Positions 34,441 through 43,085 of a stretch of DNA of 64,000 nt are shown here, in pieces; the stretch's first letter is position 1; each line of letters opens with the position of its first letter. Source of the DNA: Candidatus Krumholzibacteriota bacterium (GTDB lineage Bacteria > Krumholzibacteriota > Krumholzibacteriia > JAJRXK01). The notes under the pieces are model-generated. The model did not search any database. It saw nothing but the letters and a program-made list of their open reading frames with translations, and was not told the DNA's origin. The DNA lies in contig JAJDAC010000053.1 of assembly GCA_029262065.1 (NCBI GenBank), positions 19,207 through 83,206 on the forward strand, in the 5' to 3' direction. The position numbers were made by a program, and so were the translations under genes.

Positions 34441-36138
34441 CTAAACCGATATTTCGTGCGAGGTTCCAGCGTCGCGCGGAATCCGGATGGACTCCACCAA
34501 CTGCTGCACGTGCAAGGGAGGCGCCGGAGTCAGGGCCGATACCGCCGTGGCCACGGCAAAGTTCAACAACATGCCCAGGGTGCCGATGCCCTCGGGCGAA
34601 ATACCCAGAAACCAATGTTCAGGAGCGTTGAGCTCGGGGCGGATCCACTTGAAGAACACGATGTACGCGGCGGTGAACGTGAGGCCCACCACCATGCCGA
34701 TCACGGCGCCGTAGCTGTTCATGCGCTTGGAGAAGATGCCCATTAGAATGGCGGGGAAGAACGACGACGCGGCCAGTCCAAACGCGAACGCCACCACCTG
34801 GGCCACGAAACCGGGCGGATTGATTCCCAGGTAGCCCGCCAGGATCACCGCCAACCCCGCCGACACACGCGCGGCGATCAGCTCCTGGCGCTCGTCGATG
34901 TTCGGGCGTATCCCACGCTTGAGAAGATCGTGCGCAATGGAACTGGAGATCACCAACAACAGACCCGCCGCCGTCGACAATGCCGCCGCCAGACCACCCG
35001 CGGCCACCAGCGCGATCACCCAGTCGGGCAGGTTGGCGATTTCCGGATTCGCCAACACCATGATGTCCTTGTCCACGGTCAGCTCGTTGTTGGCGCCGCC
35101 CGTGTATTGCACGAGCCCGTCGCCGTTTCGATCTTCGAACTTCAGCAGCCCGGTCTCTTCCCACTTGTGGAACCATTCGGGTATGTCCTGGTACGACCGG
35201 TTGGAAACCGTCTGCAGTAGATTCACCCGGGCAAAGGCCGCCACCGCGGGCGCCGTGGTGTAGAGAATGGCAATGAACACCAACGCCCAGCCCGCCGACA
35301 CGCGCGCCGCCGCTACCCTTGGCACGGTGTAGAACCGCACGATCACATGCGGCAGCCCGGCCGTGCCCAGCATGAGCGCCGCGGTAATACAGAACACATC
35401 GAGCGTGCTCTTCTGCCCGTGGGTATAGGCGGCAAACCCCAACTCCTGGCTCAGCCCGTCGAGCTTGTCCAACAGGAACGTGTCGGGTTGGTCCAACAGC
35501 GGCCCGCCGAAACCGATCTGCGGAATGGCGTTGCCCGTAACCAGAAGCGAAATGAATACGGCCGGCACCAGGTAGGCAAAGATCAGCACACAGTACTGCG
35601 CCACCTGCGTGTAGGTAATGCCCTTCATGCCGCCCAGTACCGCGTAGAAGAACACGATGCCCATGCCAATGATCACGCCGCTTTCCACCGGCACGTTCAG
35701 GAAGCGTGAGAACACAATGCCCACGCCGCGCATCTGCCCGGCCACGTAGGTGAAGGACACGAAGATGGCGCACACCACGGCCACGAACCGCGCGGTCTGG
35801 GAGTAGTAGCGATCGCCCACGAAGTCGGGCACGGTGAACTTGCCGAACTTTCGCAGGTAGGGCGCCAGCAACAATGCCAGCAATACGTAGCCGCCGGTCC
35901 AGCCCATGAGGTAGGTGGCCCCGTCGCGCCCCATGAACGAAATGAGTCCGGCCATGGAAAGAAACGACGCCGCACTCATCCAATCGGCGGCCGTGGCCAT
36001 GCCGTTGATGACCGGATGGACTTCGCTACCGGCCACGTAGAAATCGCCGGTGGAACGCGCCCGCGACCAGATGGCCACACCGATGTACAAAGTGAAGGTG
36101 ATGCCCACCAGCACGAACGTCCACGCCTGTACGTTCAC
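34441..36138 (-). CDS. Sodium:solute symporter large subunit (VC_2705/ActP-like)
   Basis: A 565-residue member of the SSS family with about 13 transmembrane helices. Typical segments are VNVQAWTFVLVGITFTLYIG, AADWMSAASFLSMAGLISFM (Na+ site region), YVLLALLLAPYLRKFGKFTV and AGGLAAALSTAAGLLLVISSS. It contains the long extramembrane insertion (NRSYQDIPEWFHKWEETGLL) known in the VC_2705 subfamily that pairs with a DUF4212 small subunit. GTG 36138 overlaps the small-subunit stop as GTGA and has CGGAGG upstream. Probably imports acetate or another short organic acid. Confidence 0.9.
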   Translation of the reverse strand: MNVQAWTFVLVGITFTLYIGVAIWSRARSTGDFYVAGSEVHPVINGMATAADWMSAASFLSMAGLISFMGRDGATYLMGWTGGYVLLALLLAPYLRKFGKFTVPDFVGDRYYSQTARFVAVVCAIFVSFTYVAGQMRGVGIVFSRFLNVPVESGVIIGMGIVFFYAVLGGMKGITYTQVAQYCVLIFAYLVPAVFISLLVTGNAIPQIGFGGPLLDQPDTFLLDKLDGLSQELGFAAYTHGQKSTLDVFCITAALMLGTAGLPHVIVRFYTVPRVAAARVSAGWALVFIAILYTTAPAVAAFARVNLLQTVSNRSYQDIPEWFHKWEETGLLKFEDRNGDGLVQYTGGANNELTVDKDIMVLANPEIANLPDWVIALVAAGGLAAALSTAAGLLLVISSSIAHDLLKRGIRPNIDERQELIAARVSAGLAVILAGYLGINPPGFVAQVVAFAFGLAASSFFPAILMGIFSKRMNSYGAVIGMVVGLTFTAAYIVFFKWIRPELNAPEHWFLGISPEGIGTLGMLLNFAVATAVSALTPAPPLHVQQLVESIRIPRDAGTSHEISV

Positions 36139-36455
36139 GCCGAGCCTCCGCTCGATGCAGTTCGGCGCGGCTGCTCGTCCACATCGAACTCGCGGTCCAG
36201 CCGATTCATCAATCCTACGTACACGAAGATGAGAACCACGAAGACGTAGATGGAACCCTGCTGCGCGAACCAGAAGCCCAGCTTGAAGCCGCCAATGCGA
36301 ATGTTGTCGAGCGCGTCGACGAAGAGGATGCCGCATCCGAATGAAACCAGGAACCAAACGCTGAGCAGGATGGCCAGGATGCGCAGGTTGCGCCGCCAGT
36401 AGGCATCGCGACTGGCCTGGTTCACGCTGGCGCGATCCACGCTGGAGCGATCCAC
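36135..36455 (-). CDS. DUF4212 small subunit of sodium:solute symporter
   Basis: A 106-residue protein with two transmembrane helices (ILAILLSVWFLVSFGCGILF and GSIYVFVVLIFVYVGLMNRL), matching the DUF4212 partner of VC_2705-type symporters (YWRRNLRILAILLSVWF, GFKLGFWFAQQGSIYVF). The start region is a tandem repeat: GTGGATCGCTCCAGC, GTGGATCGCGCCAGC and GTGAACCAGGCCAGT, so the start could be any of three GTG codons. It overlaps the large-subunit gene by four bases and begins ten bases after the upstream peptidase stop. Confidence 0.9.
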   Translation of the reverse strand: MDRSSVDRASVNQASRDAYWRRNLRILAILLSVWFLVSFGCGILFVDALDNIRIGGFKLGFWFAQQGSIYVFVVLIFVYVGLMNRLDREFDVDEQPRRTASSGGSA

Positions 36456-36465
36456 GCTGGAGCAA

Positions 36466-37104
36466 TCACAGTTGCGAGGCCCTCGGTCCGCGCAACGCGG
36501 TAACGTTGCTCCAGGTGATCATGCCCGCCACCATGGCTCCCCAGAGCATTCCACGCGACAGCGCCAACACCGCGAGCCCACCGCCCACCACCACGGAGAT
36601 CTTCTGTACGGTTTTCAGATCATCCACCCCGCGCACGATCTGCAGGAACGAGCGCAGCGCCTGCCCGCCGTCCAGCGGCAGTATGGGAAGCAGGTTCAGG
36701 ATGCCCCAACCGAAGTTCACCCAAAGCAGGTCGTAGTACAGCACGCGGGCGTAGAACGACTCGCTCAGGGGAAACATGTCGCGCAGCAGGTAGACCGCAC
36801 CGCCCACCACGAAGCCGGCGGCGGGGCCAGCCAGGCTCACCAGTAGACTCTGGCGGGGAGCCAGGCGCCGGCCACCGGACCACGAGGTAAGCCCCCCCAT
36901 GCTGTACAACTGGATGCTGGGCGACAAGCCGAACGAGCGGCCCATGGCCGCGTGTCCCAGTTCGTGGATGAGTACCGAGGCAAACACCACGGCAATCCAC
37001 ATGAACAGGGCCGTGGTGTCATTGCGCCCGTAGGCCAGCAGGGCCGACAGCAGCAGGAACGTCCAGTGGACGTGAATGGGGAATCCAAAGAGTCGAAACC
37101 GCAA
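36466..37104 (-). CDS. Site-2 protease (M50 family metallopeptidase)
   Basis: A 212-residue intramembrane zinc protease. The HELGH motif is at residues 47-51 (ASVLIHELGHAAMG) and the third ligand in NLLPILPLDGGQALR (144-147). Four to six hydrophobic helices surround these motifs. It has neither a PDZ nor a CBS domain, so it is a minimal S2P core like those that cleave membrane anti-sigma factors or sporulation substrates. Whether it acts on the anti-sigma proteins encoded nearby is only a possibility. Confidence 0.9.
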   Translation of the reverse strand: MRFRLFGFPIHVHWTFLLLSALLAYGRNDTTALFMWIAVVFASVLIHELGHAAMGRSFGLSPSIQLYSMGGLTSWSGGRRLAPRQSLLVSLAGPAAGFVVGGAVYLLRDMFPLSESFYARVLYYDLLWVNFGWGILNLLPILPLDGGQALRSFLQIVRGVDDLKTVQKISVVVGGGLAVLALSRGMLWGAMVAGMITWSNVTALRGPRASQL

Positions 37105-37240
37105 GAACGTCTCCCAATCCGGGGGTCAGGGCTCCGAAAAAGTCCAGGAGTCCCCGCCGCGCGCACGGGGCTCGATCGAACATACCCTATAGTGTAGAGT
37201 CAGGCCCGTCTGAATCCCCAGCCCAAAGCCCCGAAGTGGC

Positions 37241-37657
37241 ATGGAACAACGCGACTACAGCCATGAAGTCCGCCCCCTGACCTCGCGCAGCGCGCGCTGG
37301 TTGCTCGTCGCGGCCGGAACCGTTCTGGTGGGAATAGGAATCCTGGGCGTCATTCTGCCTTTGCTGCCAGGCACGCCGTTCCTGCTGCTGGCCGCCGCCT
37401 GCTACGCGCGCGCTTCGACGCGGTTCTACAACTGGCTCCTGAACAATCGATTGGTGGGACCCACGTTGGCCGCCTGGCGCGAGGATCGCTCGATTCCGTT
37501 CCGCGCCAAGGTCTCGGCCATATCCATGGTCATCATCGCGTTTGGAATTTCGGCTGGATTCGTCATCGAACCGGTGGCGGCGCGCATGGCCATGGCCGTT
37601 TTGGGCTTGGGCATCGTGGTGTTCCTGATGCGCCTGCCCACGAGCGAAGCGGCCTAG
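37241..37657 (+). CDS. YbaN family protein (DUF454)
   Basis: A 138-residue inner-membrane protein. The DUF454 signature GILGVILPLLPGTPFLLLAAACYARAS is followed by RFYNWLLNNRLVGPTLAAWRE and two C-terminal helices (VSAISMVIIAFGISAGFVI, MAMAVLGLGIVVFLM). The family is widespread and of unknown function. It is divergent from the site-2 protease gene; the 136-base gap holds AT-rich TATAGT/TATAGGGT hexamers that could be the back-to-back promoters. Confidence 0.9.
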   Translation: MEQRDYSHEVRPLTSRSARWLLVAAGTVLVGIGILGVILPLLPGTPFLLLAAACYARASTRFYNWLLNNRLVGPTLAAWREDRSIPFRAKVSAISMVIIAFGISAGFVIEPVAARMAMAVLGLGIVVFLMRLPTSEAA

Positions 37658-37681
37658 CGCCCGGGCCGTTTTGCCGAAGAC

Positions 37682-38104
37682 TCAGTCTTCGCCCCGGACC
37701 TTGCGCCGGGTCTTCTTCACATCGCTACGACGCTGCTTCACCTTGTGTCGCCGTTCCTTCGCCCCGCGCGAGGGCTTGGTGGCTTTGCGAGGCTTGGGAA
37801 CCTCCTCGGCGCGACGGATCCAGTGCACCAGGCGATCCACCGCGTCCTGCCGGTTGCGCTCCTGCGAGCGATACCGCCGCGCATCGATGATCAGCACGCC
37901 GGCGTCGGTCATGCGACGGCCCGTGATCTTCCGCAGACGCTCCTTCACCTCCAGCGACAACGCTCGCGTGGCCGCCACGTCGAACCGAAGCTGCACCGCC
38001 GTGGCCACCTTGTTCACGTTCTGGCCGCCCGGTCCGGAAGATCGCACAAACTCGAAGTGGAGCTCGCTTTCGTCCAGCGTTATGTGGCGGCTGACTTCGA
38101 TCAT
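37682..38104 (-). CDS. arfB: Alternative ribosome-rescue peptidyl-tRNA hydrolase ArfB
   Basis: A 140-residue release-factor-like protein. The catalytic GGQ is at residues 26-28 (FVRSSGPGGQNVNKVATAV), and the C-terminus is a long basic tail (KATKPSRGAKERRHKVKQRR) that enters the empty mRNA channel of stalled ribosomes. It hydrolyses peptidyl-tRNA on non-stop complexes. The ATG overlaps the upstream GNAT stop as ATGA, indicating cotranslation with that gene. Confidence 0.93.
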   Translation of the reverse strand: MIEVSRHITLDESELHFEFVRSSGPGGQNVNKVATAVQLRFDVAATRALSLEVKERLRKITGRRMTDAGVLIIDARRYRSQERNRQDAVDRLVHWIRRAEEVPKPRKATKPSRGAKERRHKVKQRRSDVKKTRRKVRGED

Positions 38105-38928
38105 GACTGCAAGACCATCTCGTACTGGAACAATGGCCCGCGTTTGAAACCGTTGCGCAGGAAGAAGTCTTCGTATCGATCGGGCACGATGGCCCGCACC
38201 TTCCAGTCGTGGCCAAACCCCGCGCGCACCCAGTCCAACCAACGCGACCCTTCGCCCTGTCGCCGGTGATCGCGATGCACCACCAATCCGCCCAAGAGCG
38301 CACCGTGCTCGGAGGGAGCCATCCAACCCACGGCTTCGCCCACGCGAAAGTAGGAGAGGTCATCCAACGAAGAAAGATTGCGCGGGTCCAGCTGCCATGA
38401 CAGGTCGGGATCGGCGTGTTGCTGCACGAAATCCACGGCCCAATCCGCATCCAGCGGCTGCGGTATGCCCGCGGTGTCGCCTACGTCGATACCCTTCACG
38501 GCCGGCGCTTCGAACCCCAACAGAGAACGCTTGCGTACGAAGCCCGCGCCCTCGTACAGGTTCAGCGCCGGCGTGTTGGAGGCAATGACCTCGAGAACGA
38601 ATTCCGTGTCACCGCGGTCGGCGGCGGCTTGCAGAAGGTGAGGCATCACCCGTTTGCCCAAGCCCTGGCCACGGGCTCGCTTGACCACGCCCATGGCGGC
38701 CAGCCGGCAGCGCGGCGGACGACGGGCAATGAGAGCCACGCCGGCCGAGAAACCATCGACCACGAACACCACGCTGGAACCCAGGTCGATGTCGTCAGCG
38801 ACAATGATCTTGCTCAGGCCCGCTTCGTCGAACGCCAGGGGCACCATGTAGTCTTCGAACCCGCGCTGGAGCAGCGCGATCAGCTCGTCCAGCGAACATT
38901 CAGCGGCCGACCGAGTCTCCAGTTGCAT
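38101..38928 (-). CDS. Two-domain GNAT acetyltransferase
   Basis: A 275-residue protein with two GNAT folds. The first has the acetyl-CoA site MGVVKRARGQGLGKRVMPHLL and the product-side segment LEVIASNTPALNLYEGAGF. The second, weaker half has GALLGGLVVHRDHRRQGEGSRWLDW. The substrate is not predictable. It overlaps the PH-domain gene upstream by 29 bases and arfB downstream by four, forming a compact three-gene operon. Confidence 0.86.
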   Translation of the reverse strand: MQLETRSAAECSLDELIALLQRGFEDYMVPLAFDEAGLSKIIVADDIDLGSSVVFVVDGFSAGVALIARRPPRCRLAAMGVVKRARGQGLGKRVMPHLLQAAADRGDTEFVLEVIASNTPALNLYEGAGFVRKRSLLGFEAPAVKGIDVGDTAGIPQPLDADWAVDFVQQHADPDLSWQLDPRNLSSLDDLSYFRVGEAVGWMAPSEHGALLGGLVVHRDHRRQGEGSRWLDWVRAGFGHDWKVRAIVPDRYEDFFLRNGFKRGPLFQYEMVLQS

Positions 38929-39385
38929 TGCCCTCTTGCGCCAATCGAACGAGATCTCGCATGAAGGAATCGGGGTTCTCCACGCTCATGAGCAAAGAGT
39001 ACCCCTTTCGGGTGGGCAGGTGAACCACTCGGGTGCGTTCGGTCACCGCCAACAGCGCCTTCGAGCCATCGCGCAGCTTGAACCAACCCGACTGATAGCC
39101 TGGCAATCCGGTGCCACGCTGCTTCCAACGCGGCCGAAGTTCGGTTTCGTGTTCCAGGTTCACGACGCGCGCCGCGTCGATATCAAGATCACGGTAGTCG
39201 ATGCAACGGCTCACCAAATCGGCCCGCAGTCGCAGATGCTCAGGCCCCAGCGTCACCGACGCGTGTCTCATGGATACCACGATGAACATGAGCATCAGGC
39301 CAAGCGCCAGCACCAGGACCGAGATGGCCACCAGCATGAGGGCCGCGCCGGGACCGGCGGGAACGATGGAATAGACGTCTTTCAC
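38900..39385 (-). CDS. Bacterial PH domain membrane protein
   Basis: A 161-residue protein from GTG 39385 with AAGGAGG five bases upstream. Two transmembrane helices are merged in AALMLVAISVLVLALGLMLMFIVVSM near the N-terminus. The rest has the bacterial PH-like pattern (LGPEHLRLRADLVSRCIDYR, TERTRVVHLPTRKGYSLLMS, VENPDSFMRDLVRLA). The family is linked to membrane homeostasis but has no defined activity. Confidence 0.75.
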   Translation of the reverse strand: MKDVYSIVPAGPGAALMLVAISVLVLALGLMLMFIVVSMRHASVTLGPEHLRLRADLVSRCIDYRDLDIDAARVVNLEHETELRPRWKQRGTGLPGYQSGWFKLRDGSKALLAVTERTRVVHLPTRKGYSLLMSVENPDSFMRDLVRLAQEGNATGDSVGR

Positions 39386-39532
39386 GGGGCCTCCTTGAGC
39401 GTACGGCCGCGATTCCATGCAAGGAACGGGTCAGAAACCGGCCCAGGGCGGATGCGTATCCCTTGTCGTGACTAGGCTGGCGGGCCTGTGGTAAACCTGC
39501 TGCAAACGCCTACGACCCAAGGAGATCCCCCC

Positions 39533-40357
39533 ATGCCCCGTTGCGCCCAACTCCGCCTTGTAAGAACCGCGATGCGCCGTGGCGCCATCGGGCTGGCAAC
39601 CATGGCAACCTGCCTCGTCGCTTTGTCAGCCTGCACCACCGCCCCGCGCGAAGTGGTGATCCTGGCCGACGTGTTGGACGATCAGATCGCCAGCCTGAAG
39701 ACGTCGCATCTGGCGTTCGTGCGCCTGGTGTACGACGACATGCGATCCGACGCCGACGACTTCCTCATGGACGTGTGGCTCCCCGCGTTCCTGGCGCAGA
39801 CGTTGGCCGGTGAGACCGAGGCCAGCGACGAGTTCCTGAGCGAGGTTGAACGCACGTGGCCGTTGGTATCGATCGATGCCGATGAACTTGAGATCTCCAT
39901 CAGCGGACGCGAGTTGAGCGAGTCCGAGCGGAACGCCATTACCGAGAGCCTGAACAACGCGCTGTTCGACCTGCGCGGTGAATTCGGCGACACCATGTTG
40001 GCCTACACCGAGGGCGTCATGGAACAGGTCGAGATCCGGCGACGCAGCCTGTTCGACCCCATCGACGAGCAAGAGCGACTGGTTCTACGCGAACTGGAAA
40101 GCGCGTACGCCGATGTGCAGGCGGGCCAAGCCAGCCTGCGCGGCTATCTGGCCAGCGTGGTGGAACTACGCGCCGAACAGGACGAACTGTTGAACGAGAT
40201 GGGCATTCTAAACGAACGCAACGCCCTGCTGCGCGCGCTGGAAGAAGGCAGCGCCCAGATCGAAGACGCCCTGGCTTCGGCTGAAACCATCGAGGAAGCG
40301 GTGGCCGGAATCAACGACGAGCTCGACCGGATCCGCGAGGAGCTGGGACTCGACTAG
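39533..40357 (+). CDS. Coiled-coil lipoprotein of unknown function
   Basis: A 274-residue protein starting at ATG 39533, after AAGGAG. The signal sequence ends CLVALSAC, giving a lipobox. Most of the mature chain is predicted to be long alpha-helix with heptad character (LVLRELESAYADVQAGQASLR, ETIEEAVAGINDELDRIREE) and is very acidic. No family recognised. The small basic protein gene 66 bases downstream on the same strand may be cotranscribed. Confidence 0.68.
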   Translation: MPRCAQLRLVRTAMRRGAIGLATMATCLVALSACTTAPREVVILADVLDDQIASLKTSHLAFVRLVYDDMRSDADDFLMDVWLPAFLAQTLAGETEASDEFLSEVERTWPLVSIDADELEISISGRELSESERNAITESLNNALFDLRGEFGDTMLAYTEGVMEQVEIRRRSLFDPIDEQERLVLRELESAYADVQAGQASLRGYLASVVELRAEQDELLNEMGILNERNALLRALEEGSAQIEDALASAETIEEAVAGINDELDRIREELGLD

Positions 40358-40423
40358 CAGGTTTGAGCAACCGGCTCGTTCAACATTCGAACCACCGGGC
40401 TCGACCAATTCAGGAGGCACGCC

Positions 40424-40696
40424 ATGCCACGACGAGTACGCAAGAAGTTCGACTTCGGGCCCGAGGCCGAACTGACCAACCAGAAACTGGCTGGCGAACT
40501 GGCCAAGCTGACCGTGTTCACCGAAGACGAAGTGCAGTCGTTGCTGCCCACCAAGGCCGACAAGGAAAACCTACGCGAACTCATGGAGATCGTGAACGGA
40601 TCGGCCCGGCGAAACCTTCGCGTGGCCCATTTGCGCCGGAATATCGGCGATCTGGGCGAAGTGGTCATGAAGGTGTTGGAGAAGTCCCTGAGCTGA
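40424..40696 (+). CDS. Small helical protein of unknown function
   Basis: A 90-residue soluble protein with a basic N-terminus (MPRRVRKKFDFGPEAEL) and helical remainder (LAKLTVFTEDEVQSLLPTKA, RRNLRVAHLRRNIGDLGEVV). AGGAGGC precedes the ATG at six bases, a strong ribosome site. No family recognised; codon usage and the strong site support it as a real gene. Confidence 0.6.
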   Translation: MPRRVRKKFDFGPEAELTNQKLAGELAKLTVFTEDEVQSLLPTKADKENLRELMEIVNGSARRNLRVAHLRRNIGDLGEVVMKVLEKSLS

Positions 40697-40739
40697 AAGC
40701 GCTCCATCCCAGGGCCTCGCATCGGCCCAGCGGCAGTTA

Positions 40740-41519
40740 TCAGCCCAAAGGCGGGCGCATCGCCCGCGTGGCGATGGTCAGGTCCATGTACTTCGCCAAT
40801 GGAAAGTCGTGCGTGGTGTCTTCGTACATGCCGGTCAACACGAACCCGGCCGCCAACTGCGCGCCGATCTGATCCTGCAGCGAGTGACCGAACACCAGCG
40901 GCTCGCGCTTGGACATGAAGAACTCGCGGTCCTCTTCGGACAGGTCGGTCACTTCCGAGTACGGAATGCGGTTCGCGACTTTCAATTCACCGCGCTCTTC
41001 GGCCGCGCGCTGATCGAACAGGAAGTACGTGGGGTTCAGGAAACCCGACAACAATACGCCGCCCGGGCGTAGCACGCGGAACGCCTCCTGCCACACCGAA
41101 CGAATCTCGCGCACGAAACAGTTGGAACACGGGTGGAAGACCAGGTCGAACTGCTGGTCTTCGAACATGTCCAGACTACGCATGTCGCCCTGGACGGTTG
41201 TGATCTCAAGTCCCTCGCGCTTGGCGACCGAATCGTCTTGCGCGAGCTGCTTGGCGGAGGCATCGAACACGGTGACATGCGCACCCGCCGCCGCCAACAC
41301 CGGTCCCTGCTGACCGCCGCCCGACGCCAGGCACAGCACGCTCGAGCCCTTCAAATCGGGGTACCAGTCGCCCGGCACCGGTTTTTCGGGGGTTAGAACC
41401 AGCGTCCATTCCCCGCGCCTGGCTTTCGCAACGGTCGCGGCGTCGACGGGAACGGTCCACTGGTTGCCACGTTCAACTTCGGCGTCCCAGGCATCCTGGT
41501 TGTAGGAAAAGGAGTCCAC
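40740..41519 (-). CDS. Class I SAM-dependent methyltransferase (UbiE-like)
   Basis: A 259-residue protein. Motif I is VLCLASGGGQQGPVLAAAGA, motif II VTVFDASAKQLAQDD, motif III TTVQGDMRSLDMF, and the post-motifs FDLVFHPCSNCFV and RVLRPGGVLLSG. The N-terminal WDAEVERGNQWTVPVD is typical of small-molecule methyltransferases in this family. The substrate is unknown. It is followed five bases later by the sixA gene on the same strand (in transcription, sixA lies upstream). Confidence 0.87.
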   Translation of the reverse strand: MDSFSYNQDAWDAEVERGNQWTVPVDAATVAKARRGEWTLVLTPEKPVPGDWYPDLKGSSVLCLASGGGQQGPVLAAAGAHVTVFDASAKQLAQDDSVAKREGLEITTVQGDMRSLDMFEDQQFDLVFHPCSNCFVREIRSVWQEAFRVLRPGGVLLSGFLNPTYFLFDQRAAEERGELKVANRIPYSEVTDLSEEDREFFMSKREPLVFGHSLQDQIGAQLAAGFVLTGMYEDTTHDFPLAKYMDLTIATRAMRPPLG

Positions 41520-41524
41520 GGTGG

Positions 41525-42019
41525 TCAGGCCTCGCGCTTGGGATAATCGAACTCGAGCAGGCGGCCCCGCCCGTGGGCCACTTCGCTCCAGCTCTCCACG
41601 TCGAACTCTACTTCCACCGTGCCGCAGGTGGGCACGTTGGCAAAGCCCTCGCCAGAGAGGTGTTCGCTCAGGTCGGTCAGGCCCGGGTTGTGGGCCACCA
41701 GGTACAACAGGTCCACGTCATTCGGCACCTGCCAGATGGCCGCCAGCAGAGTAGGAACATCGGCCAGGTAGAGATCCTGGTTCCAGAGGATGTCTTTCTT
41801 GTAGCGCGTCGCCTCGGCGATGGCCATGGCCGTTTCCACGGCGCGTTGCGCCGGGCTGGACACAATGAGATCGGGCGTAACACGCCGACGCTTCAACAGC
41901 CGCGCTCCCATGACCGGTGCATCCCGTTGCCCGCGCTTGTTCAGCGGGCGCTCGAAGTCGGTTTGGTCGAGACCCTTCCAACTGGACTTGGCGTGACGGA
42001 TCAGCACTACGGTTTTCAT
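41525..42019 (-). CDS. sixA: Phosphohistidine phosphatase SixA
   Basis: A 164-residue histidine-phosphatase-superfamily enzyme. The nucleophilic RHAKSSW (His9) is followed by [15 protein letters not shown], the arginine motif [17 protein letters not shown] and the second histidine in [18 protein letters not shown]. SixA removes phosphate from histidine on phosphotransfer proteins. ATG 42019 overlaps the upstream VOC gene stop as ATGA. Confidence 0.9.
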   Translation of the reverse strand: MKTVVLIRHAKSSWKGLDQTDFERPLNKRGQRDAPVMGARLLKRRRVTPDLIVSSPAQRAVETAMAIAEATRYKKDILWNQDLYLADVPTLLAAIWQVPNDVDLLYLVAHNPGLTDLSEHLSGEGFANVPTCGTVEVEFDVESWSEVAHGRGRLLEFDYPKREA

Positions 42020-42453
42020 GACGACTCCCGCGCGAATATCCGATCCGGGTCGGCGAATGCCTTGAACTCCAGGCCGTTTCCGTTGGGATCCAGCACGAAC
42101 ATGGTGGCCTGCTCGCCAACTTCGCCCTCGAAGCGCAGGTACGGCTCGATCAAGAACCGCACCTTGGCGTCGCGCAGCCTTTGCGCCAGTGCCTTCCAGG
42201 CGTCCATGGCCAGGATCACACCGAAGTGGCGCACCGGTACGTCCTGCCCGTCCACGCGGTTCGTCGCCGCCGCCGAGGTTTGGTTCACGAGGTGCGCGGT
42301 GATCTGGTGACCGTGGAAGTTGAAGTCGATCCAGCGATCGCTTTCGCGACCAACCCCACAACCCAGCACGCCTTGATAGAAGCCGCGGGTCGCGGTCAGG
42401 TCGACAGCTTCAAAAGCCAAATGGAATCGGGGTCGGGTTTCGTCCACCACCAT
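42016..42453 (-). CDS. VOC family (glyoxalase-like) protein
   Basis: A 145-residue vicinal-oxygen-chelate fold protein. It starts [31 protein letters not shown], with the metal-site segments [15 protein letters not shown] and [16 protein letters not shown] (final Glu ligand). The DinB gene ends four bases before this start and sixA overlaps its stop, so three genes form an operon. The substrate is not known. Confidence 0.87.
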   Translation of the reverse strand: MVVDETRPRFHLAFEAVDLTATRGFYQGVLGCGVGRESDRWIDFNFHGHQITAHLVNQTSAAATNRVDGQDVPVRHFGVILAMDAWKALAQRLRDAKVRFLIEPYLRFEGEVGEQATMFVLDPNGNGLEFKAFADPDRIFARESS

Positions 42454-42457
42454 GGAC

Positions 42458-42970
42458 CTACCAATCACCTGCGTACTTCGTGGATCCGTTGGGCACCAGC
42501 ACACTGACGTAGGCGAAGTGCAACTTGGCAATTTGACGCAGGTGCAGACCGTCGTGCGCCAACCACGAGGCCATGAGGTCGCGCGCGGTGATCGTTCCCA
42601 ATTTGGGGTGTTCGTAAGCCGCGTCCCAGTTGGGATCCTTAAGCTGACGCAACCAATCCACGCTCTTGGTGCGCTCGCGCGAGAAGTTCTCGACCGACTG
42701 ATCCAGGTCGCGCTCGTTGTAGTTGAATTCCACGATCCAGCTGGCCGGGTCGATCGACGGCCATTGCTCGCCGGGCGCGTGCAGCACCATGTCCAAGCGG
42801 GTGCGGAAGTCGCGTCGCTCTTCGTCGTGCAGGTGGTTGATGACCTCGAGCAACGACCAGGCGCCTTCGCCGGGACGCCAGCGGGCCTGGTTGGGCGTCA
42901 CATTGGAAACCAGCGCGCGAATCGCGTGCTCGTTGTCGGCAAACCGTTGGGCAATGTGATGAAGTTCCAC
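42458..42970 (-). CDS. DinB family protein
   Basis: A 170-residue four-helix bundle. The metal-binding histidines fit the DinB_2 pattern: His47/49 in [17 protein letters not shown] and His in [20 protein letters not shown]. Members include thiol transferases (bacillithiol, mycothiol) and YfiT-like hydrolases; the exact activity here is unknown. First gene of the DinB-VOC-sixA run. A 14-base palindrome lies just upstream of its start. Confidence 0.87.
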   Translation of the reverse strand: MELHHIAQRFADNEHAIRALVSNVTPNQARWRPGEGAWSLLEVINHLHDEERRDFRTRLDMVLHAPGEQWPSIDPASWIVEFNYNERDLDQSVENFSRERTKSVDWLRQLKDPNWDAAYEHPKLGTITARDLMASWLAHDGLHLRQIAKLHFAYVSVLVPNGSTKYAGDW

Positions 42971-42997
42971 CCGCCGTCGCTCCTTCGCTTCGGGACC

Positions 42998-43011
42998 ACT
43001 ATTTAAATAGT
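42998..43011. promoter_or_regulatory. 14-bp AT-rich palindrome, candidate operator
   Basis: ACTATTTAAATAGT is a perfect palindrome 28 bases upstream of the DinB gene and 75 bases before the divergent protease gene. In GC-rich surroundings this looks like an operator for a dimeric regulator or an AT-rich promoter core. The regulator is unknown. Confidence 0.4.
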
Positions 43012-43085
43012 ACCACTGTCAGAAACTTCCGCCGCAGTAGTTCGTAGAAGCACTACCCCCCGCTTGGCGATCGAGATACTACAAT

